Below are positions 27,000-36,732 of a stretch of DNA of 64,000 nt, one piece after another. The stretch comes from CAYZTD01 sp964638155. GTDB taxonomy: Archaea; Thermoplasmatota; E2; DHVEG-1. Location of the stretch: the NCBI GenBank assembly GCA_964638155.1, contig CAZWYI010000004.1, forward strand, positions 1-64,000. Direction: 5' to 3'. Each line of letters opens with the position of its first letter. Positions within the stretch are counted from its first letter, which is position 1. The notes beneath the pieces were generated by a model that worked only from the letters and a program-made list of their open reading frames with translations, was not told the origin of the DNA and did not search any database. The position numbers and the translations under genes were made by a program.

Positions 27000-28309
27000 T
27001 GAAAATTAAAAAATATTTTCTTTTTTTATTTTTTATTGCAATTTTCTTTGCAATTGTTAGCTCTAATACTATTGCTTCAAATGTTTTAACTGTTGAAATA
27101 GAAGGAACTATTAATCAATCAACAGTTGAAATTTTTAAAGAAGCAATCAATAGAGCAGATAGTGAAAAATCTGAAGCAATAATTTTATTATTAAATACAC
27201 CGGGTGGCGGTCTTCAGGAGACTTTTGATATTGCAAATCTCATAAATAAAAGTGAAATTCCTTTTGTAGGTTTTGTCTGCCCACAAGGATCATATGCATG
27301 GTCAGCTGGAACTTTTATTTTAATGAGCACACACATTGCAGCTATGTCAGATAATACTGTTATTGGTTCTTGTCAACCAGTTGAGGTTACACCTACTGGT
27401 TCAAGATTAATAAATGATTCAAAAACAATTAATGCACTTAAAAAATGGATTTCAACAAGAGCTGAGATGTATAATAGAAATGGATCTATTGCTGAAAAGT
27501 TTGTAACAAAAAATCTTAATTTAGGCGAAACTGAAGCATTGGAATCAGGTGTAATTGAGTTTGTCTCCTCTGATATTAGTTCTTTATTAAAGGATATCCA
27601 TAATACAACAGTTTCAACAGAAAAAGGTAATGTCACACTAAATACAATTGATGCAGAAGAAATAGGTTATTCCCCGTCCATAAAAATACTATTTATGGAG
27701 TTTTTTTCAAATCCTATTTTAGTATCTCTTCTTTTTATGCTGGGGGTATTTGCATTAATATTTGGTATATCTTCTCCTGGTTTTGGAGCAGAGGTATTCG
27801 GGGTAATTGCAATATTATTGGCTCTTATAGGGTCTGGTTTTTCAATTTCAATACTTAGTATAATTTTTATAGTAATTGGAGTTTTACTTTTTGTAATAGA
27901 AATATATGTAACACCCGGATTTGGTGTAATTGGTATCGGCGGAATAATAAGTTTATTAATTGGAAGCATATTTCTGATACCAAGTTATCCAAATAGGAAT
28001 TGGTTGATTACCATGGATTGGATTCAGGATGCATTAATAGTTGTAATAGCAGTAGTAGTTGTAATATCAGTTTTCTTTTTGTTTCTATTATACAAAATTT
28101 TAAAAAGCATAAAAAGAAAAAGAACCTCTAATGTTTTTGTTGGTGAAAAAGCAATAGCAGCAGATAGAGTTACACCTAATAGCCCAGGTTATGTAAAATT
28201 TAAAGGAGAATATTGGAAGGCAACATCTGATGAAATAATTGAAGAAGACAAAAATGTTGTAATAGTTGATAGGAAAGGCTCTACCTTAAAAGTCAAAAAA
28301 GCGGATTGA
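26999..28309 (+). CDS. NfeD-like membrane serine protease (stomatin partner)
   Basis: A 436-residue long-form NfeD protein. A signal peptide precedes a ClpP-like protease domain with NTPGGG (66-71) and catalytic Ser102 in YAWSAGTF; Lys142 is the likely general base, as in Pyrococcus PH1510. Four to five membrane spans follow (about 225-375), then a C-terminal OB-fold NfeD domain (FVGEKAIAADRVTPNSPGYV). Translationally coupled to the upstream stomatin, its probable substrate. Confidence 0.88.
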   Translation: MKIKKYFLFLFFIAIFFAIVSSNTIASNVLTVEIEGTINQSTVEIFKEAINRADSEKSEAIILLLNTPGGGLQETFDIANLINKSEIPFVGFVCPQGSYAWSAGTFILMSTHIAAMSDNTVIGSCQPVEVTPTGSRLINDSKTINALKKWISTRAEMYNRNGSIAEKFVTKNLNLGETEALESGVIEFVSSDISSLLKDIHNTTVSTEKGNVTLNTIDAEEIGYSPSIKILFMEFFSNPILVSLLFMLGVFALIFGISSPGFGAEVFGVIAILLALIGSGFSISILSIIFIVIGVLLFVIEIYVTPGFGVIGIGGIISLLIGSIFLIPSYPNRNWLITMDWIQDALIVVIAVVVVISVFFLFLLYKILKSIKRKRTSNVFVGEKAIAADRVTPNSPGYVKFKGEYWKATSDEIIEEDKNVVIVDRKGSTLKVKKAD

Positions 28310-28359
28310 CCCCAAAGTTAAATAACACCCTCTTTTTTCCCAAGGCAAGGTAATTTAAA

Positions 28360-29610
28360 ATGAACAATGGTATAAAATTTCAATTTCTCGGCGGCGTCGA
28401 AGAAGTCGGAAAACTTTCTATGGTACTTGATATAGCGGATAGTAAATTTTTGTTTGAATATGGTATGAGCCCTGGTAAACCACCAGAATATCCTATGCAT
28501 CCACCAATGGTAGATATGGTATTTCTTACTCATTCTCATCTTGATCACTCTGGAATGATTCCCTGGCTTTTCACCCGTGATGGTCAAAAAATTCTTACTA
28601 CAAATCTAACTGGAGAGATATCAAATCTACTTCATAAAGATTCTATAAAAATAGCTAAAAGTGAGGGCTATGCTGTACCTTATAGTAATGCTGAAGTGAA
28701 AAAAGCAAAACATAGTATTATTCCAGTAAAACCAAAGCAAAATAAGATGCTTGGTGAAAACCTTGATTTAAAATTTCATGATGCAGGACATATTCCTGGT
28801 TCATTAATGTTTGAAATAATAGGTGATAAAAAAATTCTTTTCACTGGTGATATAAATACAGATGATACAAGAATTGTAAAAGGTACAAAACCTGTGGATT
28901 GTGATATATTATTTTTAGAGGGAACATATGCAGGTAGAGATCATCCTAAAAAAAGAGAAGAAATAGAAAAAGAAATGCTTGATAAAATTGATGAAATTAT
29001 TAAGCGTGGTGGAACAGCTGTTCTTCCAGCCTTTGCTGTATCTCGTTCACAGGAAATTGCCATGATTCTTAGAAAATCAGGTTATAATGTTTGGTTTGAT
29101 GGAATGGGCAGGAAGGTATCAAAAATATTCTTGAGGCATTCTAATTATTTAAGATCTCCAGGTGATCTTAAAAAAGCTATAAACAAGATAAATATGGTTC
29201 ATTCTGATCATGGTAGAAAACTTGCCGTTAAAAAAGCAGATGTAATTTTGACTTCTAGTGGTATGATGGATGGAGGGCCAGTACTTAGTTATATGAACCA
29301 ATTAAAAAACGATACAAAAAGCGGTGTCGTACTAACAGGATATCAGGTGCCTGATAGTAACGCAAGGCGTCTAATTGATACAGGAATGCTTGATTTCTAT
29401 GGAGTTAAAGAAAAAATTTCTTGCGAGGTAGACTATTTTGATTTATCTGCACACTCCGGGCATAGTGAACTTATTGATTTTGCTAAAAAATGTAACCCTG
29501 AAAAAATTGTTCTGATGCATAGTGATAATAGAGAGGCATTGGTTGAGCCTTTATCTGAATTTTCTGAAGTATTTATGCCTTCAACTGGTGAAATGATGGA
29601 ATTAAAATAG
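28360..29610 (+). CDS. Beta-CASP metallo-beta-lactamase ribonuclease (aCPSF2-like)
   Basis: RNA-processing nuclease of the CPSF/RNase J superfamily. The zinc motif HSHLDH is at 58-63 with later ligands in DAGHIPGS, LFTGDIN and the terminal MHSDN. The beta-CASP insert has AVSRSQEIAMIL and TSSGMMDGGP. At 416 residues it has no N-terminal KH domains, so it matches the shorter archaeal group rather than aCPSF1/FttA. It lies 22 bases before the release factor gene, plausibly one translation/RNA-turnover operon. Confidence 0.88.
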   Translation: MNNGIKFQFLGGVEEVGKLSMVLDIADSKFLFEYGMSPGKPPEYPMHPPMVDMVFLTHSHLDHSGMIPWLFTRDGQKILTTNLTGEISNLLHKDSIKIAKSEGYAVPYSNAEVKKAKHSIIPVKPKQNKMLGENLDLKFHDAGHIPGSLMFEIIGDKKILFTGDINTDDTRIVKGTKPVDCDILFLEGTYAGRDHPKKREEIEKEMLDKIDEIIKRGGTAVLPAFAVSRSQEIAMILRKSGYNVWFDGMGRKVSKIFLRHSNYLRSPGDLKKAINKINMVHSDHGRKLAVKKADVILTSSGMMDGGPVLSYMNQLKNDTKSGVVLTGYQVPDSNARRLIDTGMLDFYGVKEKISCEVDYFDLSAHSGHSELIDFAKKCNPEKIVLMHSDNREALVEPLSEFSEVFMPSTGEMMELK

Positions 29611-29632
29611 ATATTTTTGAGGAATTAAAAAT

Positions 29633-30880
29633 ATGGCAGAGATTTCACAAAGACAACGATATGATCTTAAGCGAACACTTGAAGAGCTTAAAGATTGTAA
29701 AGGAAGACACACTGAACTTATTTCTTTATATGTTCCGCCGTCAAAACAAATCTATGATGTAACCTCATATCTGAAAAATGAGCTTTCAGAATCACAAAAT
29801 ATTAAATCAAAAACTACCCGTAAAAACGTTCTTTCTGCTATTGAGTCTATTCTGAGTAGAATAAAAACCTTCAAAAACCCGCCTGAAAATGGCATAGTTT
29901 TTTTTGTAGGTCATAAAAGCGTTGGCGCTGATCAAACCGAGATGGTTCAATATGTAATTGAGCCTCCTCTTGAAATTAATACTTTTTTATATCGGTGCGA
30001 CTCTGAGTTTTATTTAGATCCCTTGCTTGATATGCTTACTGAAAAAGAAATCTATGGGCTTTTACTTATTGATAGAAGGGAGTGTACTATTGGAATACTA
30101 CGTGGTAATCGTGTAGAGCTTTTGAAATATATGACCTCTCAAGTTCCTGGAAAACATGGTAAAGGCGGTCAGTCTCAACGTCGTTTTGAAAGATTAACAG
30201 AGATTGCTGCACATGAATGGTTTCAGAAAGCTGCTGAAAAAGCTAGTGATATTTTTAGAGAGCATGAAGAAATCAAAGGAATTTTTGTTGGTGGGCCTGG
30301 TCCTACAAAACAATACTTTGTTGAAGAGGAATATCTTCATTATGAAATACAAGATAAAATAGTTGAAACTTTTGATACTGGTTATACTGACGAGTTTGGT
30401 CTTAGAGAACTTGTGGATGCAGCATCAAAAACTAGAACTGATCTAAAGGTTTCAAAAGAAAAAAATCTTATGAAACGGTTTTTAAAAGAGGTTACAAAAA
30501 CAGATAATAATCTTTCAATTTATGGGGAAAATCAGGTTAGAAAGGCACTTCAGATGGGTGCAGTAGATACCCTTCTCTTATCTGAAAATCTTCGTAGGTA
30601 TAGAATTAAATTAGTATGTCCTACATGCAATTTTTCAGAGACACAAACATTGACAGAAGAAAAATTGGAAGATTTTGAACCTCCAGATTGTCCAAAATGT
30701 AATACTCCAACTCCTATGGAAATTGATAAAAAAGTAGATTTAATAGATGAGCTTTCCGATTTGGCAGAAAAAACCAGTGCTGTTGTAGAAATCATTTCAC
30801 TTGGTAGCGAGGAAGGGGATTCTCTTGACTCTGCATTCAATGGAGTCGCAGGAATACTTAGATATGCATTAGAATTTTGA
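29633..30880 (+). CDS. prf1: Peptide chain release factor aRF1
   Basis: Reads all three stop codons and triggers peptide release. The stop-recognition motif NIKS is at 56-59 and the catalytic GGQ at 178-180. The C-terminal domain carries a four-Cys zinc ribbon (CPTCN and CPKC), typical of archaeal and some eukaryotic eRF1. At 415 residues the protein is complete. Confidence 0.97.
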   Translation: MAEISQRQRYDLKRTLEELKDCKGRHTELISLYVPPSKQIYDVTSYLKNELSESQNIKSKTTRKNVLSAIESILSRIKTFKNPPENGIVFFVGHKSVGADQTEMVQYVIEPPLEINTFLYRCDSEFYLDPLLDMLTEKEIYGLLLIDRRECTIGILRGNRVELLKYMTSQVPGKHGKGGQSQRRFERLTEIAAHEWFQKAAEKASDIFREHEEIKGIFVGGPGPTKQYFVEEEYLHYEIQDKIVETFDTGYTDEFGLRELVDAASKTRTDLKVSKEKNLMKRFLKEVTKTDNNLSIYGENQVRKALQMGAVDTLLLSENLRRYRIKLVCPTCNFSETQTLTEEKLEDFEPPDCPKCNTPTPMEIDKKVDLIDELSDLAEKTSAVVEIISLGSEEGDSLDSAFNGVAGILRYALEF

Positions 30881-31017
30881 TATTATAATAGTATTAATAT
30901 AAAAGACTGTAATTATGACAAAAATAAGGGTATAATAAATATCAATTTTAAAATTAATTTAATTTAAACCGATGGTTTTATAAATAATGAAATATATTAA
31001 TAGTATAGGGAAATAAC

Positions 31018-33090
31018 ATGACAGCTCGAGATGATTTCAAATCATTTATACCTTCAAAGAAAATAATACCTGAATTAACGATAAAAGCAGTTTTAGTAGG
31101 CGCATTACTTGCAGTAATCCTAGGTGCAGCAAATGCATATTTAGGATTATATGCGGGGATGACTGTTTCAGCAGTTATTCCTGGTGCAGTAATGGCTTTT
31201 GCACTTTTAAGACCTTTTAAAGGAACAATTCTAGAAGTTAACATTGGGATGATGGGTGCGGCTGCTGGTGAAGCACTTGCAGCTGGTGTAATATTTACAA
31301 TTCCAGCACTTGTTATCCTTGGGACCTGGGAAACTATTCACTATTTTGAAACAACAGTTATTGCATTACTTGGTGGTCTTCTTGGTGTTTTATGGATGGT
31401 TCCACTAAGAAGAGCTCTTATTATGAAAACAGATCTTCCTTTCCCTGAAGGTGTTGCTGTTGCTGCAGTTCTTACAACTACAGTCGGTGGAGAAAAAGCA
31501 AACGACACAAAAGGAAAAGGAGCGGGTGTAAGCGGTATATGGCTTTTAGTTGGAGTTGTAATAGCTGGTCTTTTTAAATTTAGCCAAGTAGCACTTAAAG
31601 TAGTTAGCGGCGCTGTTCATCATATAATAAGTATCGGTAAATATGATATAGGAGGCGGTGCAAAAGAAGCACATATTTATGGTGGTGTTGCAACATCACC
31701 AGCACTTCTTGGTGTAGGATGGATTATAGGTCCGCGTATTGCTTCATTTGTATTTGTTGGAGGATTAATTGGATGGGTTATTCTTGCTCCTTTGATTGCT
31801 CTAGCTACTGGTCTTCCTGAACCAGGTATTGCCGCGGGACTCACTGAAGCTCAGAGGCTTGCTCAGATACAAGATGCAATGGCTCTTGGTAATGGTAACT
31901 TTGAAATAGGCAGACAAATCTGGGGATTTTTCCAGATATGGGGAAATTATATTAGATATATTGGTGTAGGCGCCATGGTAGTAGGCGGTCTTTACACTAT
32001 TTTCAAACTTCGAGCAAATCTTTCAGAAGGAATAAAAGAAGCAATTGCAGGTATAAAAGGCGCAACTACCGTATCAAAAAAACGTACCAACCAGGATTTA
32101 AACTTTAAATTTGTGTTCCTTGCAATAGGTGCTCTAACAATTCCAGTATTTTTATTATATGGCTATATCTCAAACGAATGGGCTGTATCAGGAATAATGG
32201 CAGTTTTTGCAATTCTATTTGCGTTTATTGCTAGTGCTATTGCAGGATACATGGCAGGACTACTTGGTTCATCAAATAATCCAATTTCTGGTGTTACTGT
32301 ATCTGTTCTTCTTATCACTTCATTAATACTATTAGGGTTTGGTCTTTCTGGAGATGTAGGTGCATATGGTGTAGCGATTTTAATTGCTGCAGTAATATGT
32401 TGTGCAGCTGCAATTTCAGGAGATGTACTTCAATCTATGACCTGCGGTCAAATGATTGGTGCAACACCAAGAAATCAGCAAATCGCTGAAATGATAGGAG
32501 TTCTTGCAGCAGCTCCAATACTTGCTCTTGTTGTACAAGCATTAGATCAAGCATATACAATCGGTAGCATTAATCTACCAGCTCCACAGGCGTTTTTAAT
32601 GTCTGGTATTGTAAAAGGAGTTCTAGGCGGAGGAATGGTATGGCCGTTTGTTCTTGCTGGAGCAATTTTAGCGTTTGTACTAATATTAATAGACTTACCA
32701 GTTCTACCTGTAGCAATTGGTATTTATTTACCATTCACTCTAAGCGTTCCAATTTTTGGCGGTGGAATAGTAAGACATGTTACAAACCACTTTATTAAAA
32801 AGAAATACGGATCAGCTGATGAAGAAGAAATCAGCGAATGGGAACTTGCAATCAAACAAACTGATGTTAAACCAAAGGAAAAGATTATAAGAAGCGGTCT
32901 TCTTCTCACTGCAGGGTTAATTGCAGGAGAGGCACTAACTGGTGTAATTGTAGCATTCCTTATAATCGGAGGAATAGACCTTGCAATATTTAATTATCCA
33001 CCTATAATTCCAGCAATAATCATATGGTTATTCATAGCAGTGCTTCTAGCATATATCCCACTGAGGGAAATCTTTGCTAAGGAAGAATAA
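31018..33090 (+). CDS. OPT family oligopeptide transporter
   Basis: A 690-residue membrane protein with about 15-16 spans and the OPT/YSL family layout: early glycine-rich NAYLGLYAGMTVSA, repeated GxxxG-rich helices, SGDVLQSMTCGQMIGATPRNQQ in the second half, and GGGIVRHV near the end. It probably imports oligopeptides or metal-chelate compounds by proton symport. This fits the many secreted peptidases in the window. A TATA-like TTTTATAAATA lies about 40 bases upstream. Confidence 0.88.
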   Translation: MTARDDFKSFIPSKKIIPELTIKAVLVGALLAVILGAANAYLGLYAGMTVSAVIPGAVMAFALLRPFKGTILEVNIGMMGAAAGEALAAGVIFTIPALVILGTWETIHYFETTVIALLGGLLGVLWMVPLRRALIMKTDLPFPEGVAVAAVLTTTVGGEKANDTKGKGAGVSGIWLLVGVVIAGLFKFSQVALKVVSGAVHHIISIGKYDIGGGAKEAHIYGGVATSPALLGVGWIIGPRIASFVFVGGLIGWVILAPLIALATGLPEPGIAAGLTEAQRLAQIQDAMALGNGNFEIGRQIWGFFQIWGNYIRYIGVGAMVVGGLYTIFKLRANLSEGIKEAIAGIKGATTVSKKRTNQDLNFKFVFLAIGALTIPVFLLYGYISNEWAVSGIMAVFAILFAFIASAIAGYMAGLLGSSNNPISGVTVSVLLITSLILLGFGLSGDVGAYGVAILIAAVICCAAAISGDVLQSMTCGQMIGATPRNQQIAEMIGVLAAAPILALVVQALDQAYTIGSINLPAPQAFLMSGIVKGVLGGGMVWPFVLAGAILAFVLILIDLPVLPVAIGIYLPFTLSVPIFGGGIVRHVTNHFIKKKYGSADEEEISEWELAIKQTDVKPKEKIIRSGLLLTAGLIAGEALTGVIVAFLIIGGIDLAIFNYPPIIPAIIIWLFIAVLLAYIPLREIFAKEE

Positions 33091-33448
33091 AAATAAAGAA
33101 AAAAGAAAAAGCAATCTTCCAACTGAAGAAGAAATGCTTTCCTTTAAACCTAGGCGTATTGATATAGATTGGAAAGAAGATAAAGAAGGTATAGTAAAAC
33201 TAACTGTTCCCAAATTTAAAAGCAGCCTAGGTAAATCTTTTTGTAAATTTATTAAAAAGGATAACTATTTCAAAGCAAGCTTTGACAGACTTGGAAGTAT
33301 TGTTTGGAAAAATTGCGATGGAAATAGAACTGTTAAAGAAATTCTTGAAATATTAAAAAAAGAGTTTCCAGATGAAAAGGATATTGATAACCGATTGTAT
33401 CTTTTTTTACAGCAGATGGATAATCTAAATTATCTTGATTTAAAATAG
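33074..33448 (+). CDS. PqqD family protein
   Basis: A 124-residue protein with a C-terminal PqqD domain (FDRLGSIVWKNCDGNRTVKE, then a helix to the end). PqqD domains bind peptides for radical-SAM and other RiPP enzymes, but no such enzyme lies in the window. The N terminus is very basic. It starts at TTG inside the end of the OPT gene after GAGGG, so it is coupled to the transporter; an OPT-linked role is only inferred. Confidence 0.7.
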   Translation: MLRKNKNKEKRKSNLPTEEEMLSFKPRRIDIDWKEDKEGIVKLTVPKFKSSLGKSFCKFIKKDNYFKASFDRLGSIVWKNCDGNRTVKEILEILKKEFPDEKDIDNRLYLFLQQMDNLNYLDLK

Positions 33449-33452
33449 TTCT

Positions 33453-33854
33453 TTATAATTCTTTATCTTTATTTCTTGCGTAAAGATAGGCACTACATTT
33501 CTTTACACTATTTACTAATTCATTTATATCAACAGGTTTACTTAAATAATCATATACATATGGCTCAAGAGTACCCATGTTTTTATTTTCTTTTATCCCA
33601 AGTGCACTAATTATTTCTATAGCTACATTTTTTGCATAGTCTTTTTTCACAATCTCTCTAATTGTATCCCATCCACTCATTTCAGGCATCATTATATCCA
33701 TTAATACAATTCCTTCAAATCCTTTCTTTATTTTTTCAAGGCATTCCATCCCGTCTGAAGCGGTAACTACCTCAAAATCCTGTTTTTCAAGTATTTCTTT
33801 TAAGGAATCTAAAATATCTGGTTCATCATCAACTATCATTACTTTTATTTTCAT
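33453..33854 (-). CDS. Single-domain response regulator (CheY-like)
   Basis: A 133-residue receiver domain with no output domain. The acidic pair DD (9-10), phospho-acceptor Asp53 in VLMDIMMPE, Ser83 and Lys106 in YLSKPVD are all in place, so it should be phosphorylated. No histidine kinase is visible nearby. It ends 4 bases from the convergent PqqD gene. Confidence 0.88.
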   Translation of the reverse strand: MKIKVMIVDDEPDILDSLKEILEKQDFEVVTASDGMECLEKIKKGFEGIVLMDIMMPEMSGWDTIREIVKKDYAKNVAIEIISALGIKENKNMGTLEPYVYDYLSKPVDINELVNSVKKCSAYLYARNKDKEL

Positions 33855-34020
33855 ATAAATACCTATGACTAACAGTTTGTATCAGTTTTTTACTTAAAAA
33901 TTGTTTGTTTATATAAAAATGGGTAATGGAAAAAGTTGCTGCTTTGTTTATCATTGATAAATTCATCTTAATAATTTTTCTTTAAATTTTTTTAATACTT
34001 TCAATCTACTCTTATCTATG

Positions 34021-34029
34021 CTTAAATAA
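34021..34029 (+). promoter_or_regulatory. TATA-like box of the structured RNA candidate
   Basis: CTTAAATAA lies about 25-30 bases before the first paired base of the GC-rich element, the normal archaeal TATA-to-start distance. Confidence 0.4.
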
Positions 34030-34050
34030 AATAATTGCTTTTACAGATTT

Positions 34051-34150
34051 TAGCATGAACCGGACGGATCCCTCTAAGAGCGATCCCGATACTCTTTTAT
34101 TATCCTCCCCGAACTTCCGTCCGGCCTCTCCTCACACTTTTTGAGGATAA
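34051..34150 (+). ncRNA. GC-rich structured RNA candidate
   Basis: About 100 bases of clearly GC-rich sequence inside an AT-rich intergenic stretch (33855-34201) with no reading frame. CCGGACGGA (34060-34068) pairs perfectly with TCCGTCCGG (34116-34124). An inner hairpin is AAGAG/CTCTT (34076-34080 with 34092-34096). A second stem TCCTCA/TGAGGA (34129-34134 with 34142-34147) follows with a T-rich loop. The TATA-like box at 34021 supports the + strand; the structure would also fold if transcribed from the - strand. I do not recognise an RNA family, and it is too short for SRP or RNase P RNA. Confidence 0.6.
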
Positions 34151-34171
34151 GTATTAAATCAAAGTTCTTTA

Positions 34172-34183
34172 TAACACGTGTTA
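34172..34183. promoter_or_regulatory. Perfect 12-base palindrome before DUF1858 gene
   Basis: TAACACGTGTTA overlaps the end of a TATA-like CTTTATAAC and precedes the ATG by about 20 bases. A regulator bound here would cover the transcription start. Confidence 0.45.
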
Positions 34184-34201
34184 ACATTTGGTGAATTTGA
34201 A

Positions 34202-34405
34202 ATGTCAGAAGAAAAAATCACAGCAGATATGAATATTAAGGAAGTACTCGATAAATATCCTGAAACAGTTTCGGTATTTGGTAAATATAATATGGGTTGC
34301 ATCGGCTGTATAGCTGCAAGTTTTGAAAAAATTAAAGATATTGCTGGTGTACATGGGATCGATGTTAAAAAATTTGTTAAAGAGTTAAATGAAATTGTTA
34401 AATAA
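34202..34405 (+). CDS. DUF1858 small cysteine protein
   Basis: A 67-residue soluble protein of the DUF1858 family, a small helical fold with a conserved paired cysteine (MGCIGCIAASFE). The family is found alone or fused to hybrid-cluster or redox proteins in anaerobes; function is unknown but a redox or metal role is suspected. ATG 34202 follows GGTGA at the right distance; the GTG at 34178 lies inside the palindrome and is unlikely to be the start. Confidence 0.8.
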   Translation: MSEEKITADMNIKEVLDKYPETVSVFGKYNMGCIGCIAASFEKIKDIAGVHGIDVKKFVKELNEIVK

Positions 34406-34528
34406 CATTTTTTAGTATCTTAAATTATTTTTTTTTGTATTTTTATGCCATATCGGGGAAAGGTTTAAATAATTTAAAAATAACATTATATTTATATAAT
34501 TATAAAAATAAAGTTTCGGGTTATAAAT

Positions 34529-35182
34529 ATGTCAAAGATACAAATAGAACAAATGTTCGACATAGACGCCAGGAGAAATATTTACAGTTTTATAAAGAAA
34601 AACCCTGGTTTACATTTTAGAGAGGTATCCAGAGAATTAGATATTCCTGCTTCAACACTTAAATACCATCTTAATTATCTTATCAAAAAAAAAATTTTAT
34701 TAAAACAAAAAGATAACGGATATTTGAGGTATTATTCATCAGATAAAGTAAGCAACGGAGATAAAAAACTTTTAAGCATCTTAAGGGAGACTGTTCCAAG
34801 AAATATCGTACTTTATTTATTTCTTTATTCTGATTCTTCTAACAAGGAAATAATGGATTTTGCTGAAAAATGGAAAAACCATCCAACAAAAATTGGCTAT
34901 CACTTAAATAAACATCGCACTACCATAAGTTTTCATATAAAAAAACTTCTTGAAGAAAATATCCTAGAATCTTTTACTGTTAAAAATGAGGTAAGATATA
35001 GACTTAAAAATCCAGAGGATATAATAGATCTTATAATAAAATACAAAAAAAGTATATTATCTGAGGCATACGGGCGTTTTTTAAAGTATTTAGAAAATCC
35101 AAGAAATGATAATAAAAATAACTCTATAGATAATGCATTGGATGCCCTTTTTGATATATTCCCTCTTCCTTTCCGATCATAG
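34529..35182 (+). CDS. Double winged-helix transcriptional regulator
   Basis: A 217-residue protein with two winged-helix domains. The first (about 10-70) has NPGLHFREVSRELDIPASTL as its helix-turn-helix; the second (about 85-165) has NKHRTTISFHIKKLLEENIL. This ArsR/MarR-like archaeal group includes many regulators without ligand domains. Its own TATA box (ATTTATATAA, about 34490) lies upstream. It could be a candidate regulator for the nearby secretome regulon, but nothing in the sequence shows that link. Confidence 0.8.
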   Translation: MSKIQIEQMFDIDARRNIYSFIKKNPGLHFREVSRELDIPASTLKYHLNYLIKKKILLKQKDNGYLRYYSSDKVSNGDKKLLSILRETVPRNIVLYLFLYSDSSNKEIMDFAEKWKNHPTKIGYHLNKHRTTISFHIKKLLEENILESFTVKNEVRYRLKNPEDIIDLIIKYKKSILSEAYGRFLKYLENPRNDNKNNSIDNALDALFDIFPLPFRS

Positions 35183-35184
35183 AA

Positions 35185-36732
35185 TTATTTTATAAATTTT
35201 GATAAAAATTTTGTTAAAAAATTAGTTTTCAAATGAATTTTTTCACCTATTATTCCTATTATGTTTATGTCTTCTGGGTCTATACTTTTAGTAATTAAGA
35301 AAAACAGAGAATAGAGCATATAAAACAAAATAAAAAACAGAATTAATATAAACAAATCAATAACAATAACATTTCTAACTATAATATAAATAAATAGGGA
35401 TATAGCTATAGTAAAAATAGTTGGTTTTAATAGATTATAACTTAGTGAAATCACTTTAGTTTTATAATAGAGTATACTAGATTTTATAATGTTAAAAGAT
35501 AGAATTGCAATACCAACAGATAGGGCAGCACCTATAATACCATATTTTGGAATTAAAATAATATTTAAAATGATATTTAGTACAGTTGCAACAAGAATTG
35601 AATACATGACAAATCTTGGTTTGCCGATTGAAACTAATGTTGAACCATTAGGTCCTGCAAAATTTGTAATAATCGCGCCAATTAAAAGAATTCTTAGAAC
35701 ATTTGATGCAAGGATATATTCATTACCATATATTATTTTGATAACCTGAGTTGAGAAAAGAAATAAAAATAAAAACATAGGAAATGTCAAAAAACATAGC
35801 CACTTGGTTAACACAATATAAATTCTTTTTATTTCTTTGATTTTGTTTAATCCATAAAGATTGGAAACAACTGGCATATATAAAACTAATAGAATACCAA
35901 TAGGAAAGGATACAAACCCTGTTATAACGCCTGCAGCCTTATACAATCCTACTTCAGATGCTGTTCTAATACCACCTATCATTAAATTGTTAACCCAGCT
36001 TGTAGATGTGTTAAGAATTGCTACAGCAAGGAGGGGTAAAGAAAATAAAAGTAACGGTTTTGTTTGAGAAAACTCAATTCTAACGTTATTTAGTATCTTA
36101 AAACCCTTCATCTTTTTAAATGAGTATATTGCTAGTAAAGTACAAGTAATTGCAAGAGAAGCTAGATATAAATAGAAAATGTAGATAAAAGACGAACTAG
36201 TAAAAACTATAGACATTAGAAACAAAAAGAAAAGTACGTTTTGCATTATTTGCTGGAAATAAACAAGTGGCTTTATTTCTTTAAAACCTCTGAATACTGA
36301 AACAAAAATATTGATAATATTGTTTATTGGTATTACAAAAGAAAAAATCTTTAATGGCAATGCAAAAGAAGGTTCTTTGAAAATATTTTCTGCTATATAA
36401 TTTGATGAAAGAAATAGTATAGTTGCTATTATTGAACTGGCAATTATTGTTACAAATATTGAGGAAAATATTATATCTGGAATTATTTTTTGATCTTTTT
36501 TTCCTATATAGTATGCAAGATTTCTTGTAACACCTCTTGTAACACCTAAAGCGCCAATAGTTGAAAAAAGCTGTAGAAATGAAAAAGCAAGAGTAAAAAT
36601 ACCAAGGTCTGTTTTTCCCCAGACTCTTGCAATTATAATATGTACTGCTAGAAGTATAAACGATGAAATCAAGGATCCTATTAATACAAAACCTGAGCCT
36701 TTGACAACTGTATTTAAAGAATCTGAAATCAT
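35185..36732 (-). CDS. Polysaccharide/oligosaccharide flippase (Wzx-like)
   Basis: A 515-residue integral membrane protein with 12-14 spans, of the MOP superfamily (RfbX/MATE fold). The N-terminal half has VVKGSGFVLIGSLISSFILL and TRGVTRNLAYYIGKKD, usual for lipid-linked sugar exporters. It probably moves glycan-lipid precursors across the membrane for surface glycans or protein N-glycosylation. No glycosyltransferases are adjacent. Its end is 3 bases from the convergent winged-helix gene. Confidence 0.82.
   Translation of the reverse strand: MISDSLNTVVKGSGFVLIGSLISSFILLAVHIIIARVWGKTDLGIFTLAFSFLQLFSTIGALGVTRGVTRNLAYYIGKKDQKIIPDIIFSSIFVTIIASSIIATILFLSSNYIAENIFKEPSFALPLKIFSFVIPINNIINIFVSVFRGFKEIKPLVYFQQIMQNVLFFLFLMSIVFTSSSFIYIFYLYLASLAITCTLLAIYSFKKMKGFKILNNVRIEFSQTKPLLLFSLPLLAVAILNTSTSWVNNLMIGGIRTASEVGLYKAAGVITGFVSFPIGILLVLYMPVVSNLYGLNKIKEIKRIYIVLTKWLCFLTFPMFLFLFLFSTQVIKIIYGNEYILASNVLRILLIGAIITNFAGPNGSTLVSIGKPRFVMYSILVATVLNIILNIILIPKYGIIGAALSVGIAILSFNIIKSSILYYKTKVISLSYNLLKPTIFTIAISLFIYIIVRNVIVIDLFILILFFILFYMLYSLFFLITKSIDPEDINIIGIIGEKIHLKTNFLTKFLSKFIK

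Noticed and set aside
34051..34150. tRNA, SRP RNA or RNase P RNA
   Set aside because: There is no T-loop, anticodon arm or cloverleaf, and the element is far too short for SRP or RNase P RNA.
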